DNA of 64,000 nucleotides, taken from Corynebacterium variabile (lineage in GTDB: Bacteria > Actinomycetota > Actinomycetes > Mycobacteriales > Mycobacteriaceae). The position numbers and the translations under genes were made by a program. The stretch is from assembly GCF_006539825.1 (NCBI RefSeq), contig NZ_BJNT01000006.1, positions 62,001-126,000 of the forward strand. Direction: 5' to 3'. Below the pieces are notes generated by a model. The model did not search any database and had not been told where the DNA came from. It saw only the letters and a list, made by a program, of their open reading frames with translations. Numbering within the stretch: the first letter of the stretch is position 1; every line of letters starts with the position of its first letter. Positions 59,442 to 64,000 of this stretch are shown here, one piece after another.

Positions 59442-61360
59442 TGTGCCTCCAGGATGAGTCGGGGTGCCTCCGTGGCGGACAGCGGCACGTTGTAGTGGTC
59501 GAGCAGCCACGAACCGACGTCGTGGAACAGCGGGGCGGCGGACTGGCCGCCGGAGCCGTCGGAACTGCGCTGCGGATTGTCGAGCATGATGCCCACGACG
59601 AACCGGGGGTCGTCGGCCGGGGCGATGCCTGCGTAGGTGATCCAGTAGTTGGAGTTCGAGTAGGCCTTGGTGTCCGGGTCGATCTGCTGGGCGGTACCGG
59701 TCTTGCCTGCCGTCTGGTACCCCTCGATGCCTGCCGCGGGGGCCGTGCCCTGCTGGACGCCGGTCGGGTCGGTCTGGTTGACCGCCCTGAACATGTCGAC
59801 CACCGTGCGGGCCGTCGCCGGGGAGACCACGCGGGTCTCCTCCGGGTCGTCCTGCGGGATCTCCGTGCCGTCGGGCGACGTCACCGAGCTGATCAGTGAC
59901 GGGGCGACGCGCACGCCATCGTTGGCCAGGGCCTGGTAGATACTCGTCATCTGCAGCAGATTCATCGACATGCCCTGACCGATCGGCAGGTTGGCGAAGG
60001 TACCGCCGGACCACTGGTCGAGATCCGGGACATAACCTGCGGTCTCCGAGGGCAGACCGAGGTCACTGGCCTGGCCGATGCCGAAGTTGTGGAGGTACTC
60101 GGAGAACTTGTCCTCGCCGACCCGGTCGGCGAGCATCAGCGTGCCCACGTTGGAGGACTTACCGAAGACACCGGTGGTGGTGTACGGCACGACCCCGTGG
60201 TCCCAGGCGTCCTTGACGGTCACGCCGGACATCTCGATGGTGCCGGGGACCTGGAGCACCTCGTCCGGGGTGGTCTTGCCTTCCTCGATGGCCGCGGCAG
60301 CGGTCATGACCTTGGCGACCGAGCCCGGCTCGAAGGCGTTCTCGACGACCCGGTTGGTGAATTCCTTGCCCTGGTCGACCTGCTTGTCGAGGTCACCCAT
60401 CGGGTTGATCGTGTCGGAGGTCGCCATGGCGATGACCTCGGCGGACTTCGCGTCAAGGACGACCGCGGACGCGGATTCCGCACCCGACTTGTCCTTGGCC
60501 TGCTGGACCTGCTGCTGGATGTAGGCCTGCGCGTCGGTGTCGAGGGTGAGCTGGTAGGAGTCACCGTTGACCGCCGGGTGGCGGTCACGGACGGTGCCCG
60601 GGATGACGGCGTCATTGCCGACATCGGAGGTCACGCTGCCGTTGGTACCCTGCAGCCTGGCGTCCTGCGACAGCTCGAGACCGTACTGTCCGCCTTCGAC
60701 GCCGTCGCCGACCCAGCCGTACTTTCCGACGATGTTCGCACCGACCGCCCCGTTGGGGTACTGACGGACGTCCTGGTTCTCGGTGGACAGTTCCGGCCAG
60801 CGGGCGATGATGCGCTCCGCGATGTCGGGGTCGACGTTCTGCACCAGGCGGACATAGTTGGAGTCGGAGGTCAGCGCCTCGCGCAGGTCCTCCTTCTTCA
60901 CGGCCCCGGTATCCCCTTCGAGCATGTCGGGCAGCTCGTCGACGATCTCGTCGAGCTGCTCGTCCGGAGGCAGGGCACCGTCGGGATTGTCCTCGGTCCG
61001 CTTGTCGATCTTGTAGCGGTCGGCCATGTAGGTCTCGAGCTGATTGGGGAAGGCGACGATCATCGAGGCCTTCATGGTGTACGCGAGATCGCGGCCGTCA
61101 CGGTCGGTGACGGCACCCCGGTCGGCGTACAGCGGGGTCTGCACGGTGCGCTGCTCTGAGGCACTGTGGGCGAGTCCGTCCTGCTGCAGGAGCTGGACCT
61201 GGACCAGTCGGGCCATGAGCACGAGGGCCACGACGACGACCACGACCACCACGACGGTACCGCGGATCTGGAAACGCCCGGGGCTGGTGTCCAGCGTCCG
61301 CCAGGAGTTGCCGGGTACACCGCGACGCGTGTTGCGCCGGCCAGTCCGGTCCTGTTCCAC
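59438..61360 (-). CDS. ftsI: Septal penicillin-binding protein (transpeptidase) FtsI
   Basis: FtsI cross-links septal peptidoglycan with FtsW. It has 640 residues: a basic cytoplasmic end, one membrane segment containing nine consecutive valines (about residues 36-44), a dimerisation (PBP-dimer) domain, and the transpeptidase domain. The catalytic triads are SVAK (S347, K350), SSN (402-404) and KTG (553-555). It is a beta-lactam target. The GTG at 61360 is used. It is separated from ftsL by a 126-base gap that may hold a promoter. Confidence 0.96.
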   Translation of the reverse strand: MEQDRTGRRNTRRGVPGNSWRTLDTSPGRFQIRGTVVVVVVVVVALVLMARLVQVQLLQQDGLAHSASEQRTVQTPLYADRGAVTDRDGRDLAYTMKASMIVAFPNQLETYMADRYKIDKRTEDNPDGALPPDEQLDEIVDELPDMLEGDTGAVKKEDLREALTSDSNYVRLVQNVDPDIAERIIARWPELSTENQDVRQYPNGAVGANIVGKYGWVGDGVEGGQYGLELSQDARLQGTNGSVTSDVGNDAVIPGTVRDRHPAVNGDSYQLTLDTDAQAYIQQQVQQAKDKSGAESASAVVLDAKSAEVIAMATSDTINPMGDLDKQVDQGKEFTNRVVENAFEPGSVAKVMTAAAAIEEGKTTPDEVLQVPGTIEMSGVTVKDAWDHGVVPYTTTGVFGKSSNVGTLMLADRVGEDKFSEYLHNFGIGQASDLGLPSETAGYVPDLDQWSGGTFANLPIGQGMSMNLLQMTSIYQALANDGVRVAPSLISSVTSPDGTEIPQDDPEETRVVSPATARTVVDMFRAVNQTDPTGVQQGTAPAAGIEGYQTAGKTGTAQQIDPDTKAYSNSNYWITYAGIAPADDPRFVVGIMLDNPQRSSDGSGGQSAAPLFHDVGSWLLDHYNVPLSATEAPRLILEAQ

Positions 61361-61486
61361 GGTATCAGTCTCCCATCTCCCGGTCTTTCCGGGCCTCCCC
61401 GGTCACGAATGTCTTACCCTACCCGGAGCAACCGTCCGACCCCGTACCCGTGGGACACGGCAGGTCGCGTCCGGTCCTGTGCCGGA
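61361..61486. promoter_or_regulatory. ftsL-ftsI gap with small inverted repeat
   Basis: This is the only sizeable gap in the upper dcw cluster. CCCGG-tcttt-CCGGG at 61379-61393 forms a small hairpin about 20 bases before ftsI. A minus-strand TAGGGT could be a -10, but no -35 was found. I cannot tell whether ftsI has its own promoter here. Confidence 0.3.
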
Positions 61487-62203
61487 TCAGTACGGGAGCT
61501 GACCGTTGCCGGACGCCGCCGACGGTGCGATCGGGGCGACCGGAGTGCCGTCGCCGGCGTCCCCGTCGACCGGGGCACCGTCACCGTCGACTGCGGCGAC
61601 CGGCCCGTCGGACCGGTTGTTCGCCTGGTCGGTGGTCGGGCGGTCGGTGCGGGGCACGCCTCCGCGGGTGGCGTCGAGGTCGATGACGGCGGAATCGTCC
61701 GCCGGATCGGCCGGACGGGTCTCGTTGACCTGGTCGCCCCGGACATCGAGAACGCCGGCCTGGCCGGGCACGACCATGCCCATCCGGGACGCCTCGGCGG
61801 CAAGGTTCTCCGAGGAGCTCAGCTCCTTGTAGTCACGGTTGAGGGACTCCAGCTCATTGGACAGCGTGGTGCTGCGTGCCTGGGCGTCCTTGAGGACGAA
61901 GGCCTGCTCCGTGGTCTTGCCGGAGAGGAACATGGTGGCCCCGATGCCGACGGCGACGAGAATCACCAGCACGACGACGAGCTTCAGGTAGCCGGGGGCG
62001 GTGGCCTCTCTGGTGGAGACGCGGCGTCCCCGGACCGACACCTGCTGCAGCGACCCGGTGCGCGGCGGAACCAGACGGTGGCGACGCTCCCGGGTGCCGG
62101 CACCCCGGCTGCTGCCGGTGCCGGTGGCGCGGGAGGGGGTTCGCTCCTGCGTCTTCCCGCGGGTGCCGACGGTTCCGGTGCCGGTCATGATTCCTGTGCT
62201 CAT
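61487..62203 (-). CDS. ftsL: FtsL-like divisome protein
   Basis: This 238-residue bitopic membrane protein lies between rsmH and ftsI, where ftsL belongs. It has a Thr/Arg-rich cytoplasmic region of about 65 residues and one membrane segment, YLKLVVVLVILVAVGIGATMFL. A short coiled coil follows (AQARSTTLSNELESLNRDYKELSSSENLAAEA in parts), then an Asp/Pro-rich disordered tail. FtsL is known to activate FtsW-FtsI. The ATG at 62203 is preferred over one at 62251 because a GCGAGG ribosome site precedes it. Confidence 0.88.
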   Translation of the reverse strand: MSTGIMTGTGTVGTRGKTQERTPSRATGTGSSRGAGTRERRHRLVPPRTGSLQQVSVRGRRVSTREATAPGYLKLVVVLVILVAVGIGATMFLSGKTTEQAFVLKDAQARSTTLSNELESLNRDYKELSSSENLAAEASRMGMVVPGQAGVLDVRGDQVNETRPADPADDSAVIDLDATRGGVPRTDRPTTDQANNRSDGPVAAVDGDGAPVDGDAGDGTPVAPIAPSAASGNGQLPY

Positions 62204-62256
62204 TGGGTGCCTCGCTGTCCTGGAGAGTGGTTGGTCGGTGGTGGTCGACATCGGGG

Positions 62257-63279
62257 TCAGTGTCCGGGTCTCGATCGGATCCGGCGGACCGCCCGCACCC
62301 TCACCGGTGCGGACCGGGGGTTACGTTCGATCTCTGCGGCGTCCGCCTTCTCCGCGCCACGGGTGACGAGGTCGAAGGACGCCGCGGTGTCCGGGAGATC
62401 GACAGGCAGCCCCGGCGGGGTGCGGTTGGCGGTGAGTTCCGCGAGCGCCTTCTTGACGATCTTGTCCTCGAGGGACTGGTAACTCATGAACACCGCCACA
62501 CCACCGAGCCCGAGCCGGGCGGTCGCCGCCGGGATCACCGCGGCCAGGGAGTCCAGCTCCGCGTTGACCTCGACACGCAGTGCCTGGAAGGTCCGCTTGG
62601 CAGGGTGGCCGCCGGTACGACGGGTCGCCGCGGGAATCGTGCGGTAGAGCAGCTCGACGAGGCGACCTGAGGTGGTGAACGGCTCCTGTTCACGCTCCCG
62701 CAGCACCGCCGAGGCGATCTTGCCGGCGAAGCGCTCGTCGCCGTAGGCGCTGAGGACGTGGGCGAGATCGCCGTGACTGTAGGTGTTGAGCACCTCGGCG
62801 GCGGTCAGCGGAGAGTCCGGGTCCATCCGCATGTCGAGTGGGGCGTCCTGCGAGTAGGCGAACCCCCGCTCCGCCTGGTCGAGCTGCATCGAGGAGACGC
62901 CGAGATCGAAGAGATAGCCGGAGACGCCGGTGGTGGCGAACTCCCCGGGCAGCCGCCCGTCGGACGCCAGGTCGTCGAGGGCATCTCCGAGGCCGTCGAA
63001 CCGGGTGCGGTAGGCGATGAACCGGTCGCCGAACCGGGCGAGGCGGTCCTGTGCCTGGACGATGGCGTTGGGGTCACGGTCCAGCCCGACGACGACGGCG
63101 TCCGGGAAAGTCTCCAGGAAGACCTCGGTGTGACCGCCGGCACCGAGCGTGCCGTCGACGATGACCGGACGGGTGGCACCGGTGCCCTCGACTCCGGCAC
63201 CGACCAGTTCCACCATGCGGTCCCGCATCACGGGGACGTGGCCGAACTCGCCACTGATCCGGCGGGACGGTTCTGACAT
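62257..63279 (-). CDS. rsmH: 16S rRNA (cytosine-1402-N4) methyltransferase
   Basis: RsmH methylates N4 of C1402 in 16S rRNA, usually the second gene of dcw clusters. The 340-residue protein has [14 protein letters not shown], the SAM-binding [37 protein letters not shown], and [15 protein letters not shown]. The ATG at 63279 ([16 protein letters not shown]) has an AAAGGT ribosome site; an in-frame ATG at 63294 is less likely. Confidence 0.96.
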   Translation of the reverse strand: MSEPSRRISGEFGHVPVMRDRMVELVGAGVEGTGATRPVIVDGTLGAGGHTEVFLETFPDAVVVGLDRDPNAIVQAQDRLARFGDRFIAYRTRFDGLGDALDDLASDGRLPGEFATTGVSGYLFDLGVSSMQLDQAERGFAYSQDAPLDMRMDPDSPLTAAEVLNTYSHGDLAHVLSAYGDERFAGKIASAVLREREQEPFTTSGRLVELLYRTIPAATRRTGGHPAKRTFQALRVEVNAELDSLAAVIPAATARLGLGGVAVFMSYQSLEDKIVKKALAELTANRTPPGLPVDLPDTAASFDLVTRGAEKADAAEIERNPRSAPVRVRAVRRIRSRPGH

Positions 63280-63469
63280 GGTGGGACCTTTCATCGGAGT
63301 CGGGTTGTACTGGGGTACGGGTGGTACGGGGTACAGGGAGGGGCTGCGTACGGGGCCTCACCTGCGCGGGTCCGATTGACGTCGGGGAAGTACATCAAGC
63401 GGATCGTCCGCGCAGATGAGGGCCGGCACACAGCCCTTGGTCGGGCACACTGTGGATCAGAGGATCCGG
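63280..63469. promoter_or_regulatory. mraZ-rsmH intergenic region with GTAC repeats and hairpins
   Basis: The 190-base gap holds GGATC-agag-GATCC (63454-63467) right after mraZ, GCGGA-tcg-TCCGC (63399-63411), and a cluster of four closely spaced GTAC cores at about 63308-63343 in front of rsmH. The hairpins may end or slow mraZ transcripts. The GTAC cluster could be a protein-binding site. No clear promoter was identified. Confidence 0.4.
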
Positions 63470-63901
63470 CTACAGGAATCCCGCGAGAGCGTCGTCGTCG
63501 CCTTCGGCGAAATCCGCCTCGTGCTCGGACAGGTAGCTCTCGTAGGCGTCGGCATCCCAGACCTCGATCCGGTCCACCGAGCCGATGACCACGCATTCCT
63601 TGGTCAGTCCCGCATAACTGCGGTGGGACGGCGCGACGGTGATCCGCCCCTGACTGTCCAGCGTCTGTTCATCGGCGCTGGCACCGAGGCGACGGACAAA
63701 GGCCCTCACCCGGGGGTTTGACCGGGATGACTCCGCCGCCTTGCGTGCACGGACCTGGAACTCCGCCTGTGGGTAGATCGTGAGGCTGTGGTCCTGCCCG
63801 TTGACGACGACAAGTCCGTCCGCGAGCTCCTCACGGAACTTCGCGGGCAGTGTGAGTCGTCCTTTGTCGTCGAGCTTCGGGGTGAAGGTGCCGAAGAACA
63901 T
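63470..63901 (-). CDS. mraZ: Transcriptional regulator MraZ
   Basis: MraZ is the dcw-cluster DNA-binding protein that forms ring-shaped oligomers and usually represses its own operon. The 143-residue protein has two AbrB-like domains: [25 protein letters not shown] and [22 protein letters not shown]. It ends with an acidic tail ([17 protein letters not shown]). The ATG at 63901 has an AAAGGGG ribosome site. It heads the cluster; its own operator probably lies in the last 100 bases of the window and beyond. Confidence 0.96.
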   Translation of the reverse strand: MFFGTFTPKLDDKGRLTLPAKFREELADGLVVVNGQDHSLTIYPQAEFQVRARKAAESSRSNPRVRAFVRRLGASADEQTLDSQGRITVAPSHRSYAGLTKECVVIGSVDRIEVWDADAYESYLSEHEADFAEGDDDALAGFL

Positions 63902-64000
63902 CTCGTCGACCCCTTTCCCGTGACCGGCCGCTGGTGATCATGCAGTGTGCTGTCGCTGTGAAGTTGTCACGGAACCACTCTCCCGCTCCGCTGGCGCCCA
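63902..64000. promoter_or_regulatory. mraZ upstream region (truncated)
   Basis: These 99 bases should hold the main dcw promoter and MraZ boxes, but the window ends inside them. On the minus strand a GAGAGTGG-type G-rich segment occurs near 63985, similar to one MraZ-box half. A CATGAT -10-like hexamer lies about 50 bases before mraZ. Neither is enough for a firm call. Confidence 0.25.

Noticed and set aside
61241..61260. Valine-codon run in ftsI as a slippage-prone or artefactual repeat
   Set aside because: It encodes the hydrophobic membrane anchor at the place expected for FtsI, and the frame is intact on both sides.

Overview
The window is a gene-dense, high-GC actinobacterial chromosome segment. 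It is most like a high-GC Corynebacterium or a close relative in the Mycobacteriales. The evidence is the gene order hisDCB-MFS-hisHA-impA-hisFI, a complete dcw (division and cell wall) cluster ending in sepF-yggT-divIVA, a meso-diaminopimelate-type MurE, an actinobacterial T-box in front of ileS, many GTG starts, ATGA/GTGA stop-start overlaps and likely leaderless mRNAs. I saw no rRNA, tRNA, CRISPR array, insertion sequence or prophage gene.

Layout. 1-12.3 kb (leftward): a joined his-trp operon, hisD-hisC-hisB-MFS-hisH-hisA-impA-hisF-hisI-trpE-TIGR02234 membrane protein-trpC-trpB, with trpB cut by the left edge. 12.3-19.1 kb: a divergent helical-repeat protein; a lipoprotein/membrane protein/DUF1345 operon whose last gene is frameshifted; a TetR regulator with a triple 12-bp repeat in front; then BRCT, unknown and RelA/SpoT-type synthetase genes. 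19.2-24.4 kb (leftward): YrdB-like protein, dnaE, IMPACT/YigZ, a small membrane protein and an S4-domain protein. 24.5-27.3 kb: the least ordinary stretch, with an NTF2-like protein, an AAA ATPase behind three GCTATAC repeats, two tandem paralogous membrane proteins and a 19-bp perfect inverted repeat. 27.3-29.3 kb: nadA-nadC. 29.4-31.9 kb (rightward): a PLP fold-III protein overlapping an FAD sugar-lactone oxidase. 31.9-35.1 kb (leftward): lspA-rluD-membrane protein-rarD. 35.1-40.6 kb: two lipoproteins, an asparaginase, dinB and an amino-acid permease.

40.7-63.9 kb (leftward): the division/cell-wall block, read from right to left: mraZ-rsmH-ftsL-ftsI-murE-murF-mraY-murD-ftsW-murG-murC-ftsQ-ftsZ-pgeF-sepF-yggT-divIVA-a 52-residue membrane protein-[T-box]-ileS. 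These genes make lipid II (murE, F, D, C, mraY, murG), polymerise and cross-link it at the septum (ftsW, ftsI, ftsL, ftsQ), build the Z-ring (ftsZ, sepF) and mark the poles (divIVA).

Most of the window is conserved housekeeping DNA, and I do not claim a proven new system. The best candidates for something undescribed are the 24.5-27.3 kb stretch with its repeat-controlled ATPase, the TetR triple-repeat operator, the frameshifted DUF1345 gene, and the possibility that HisA here also does the TrpF step.
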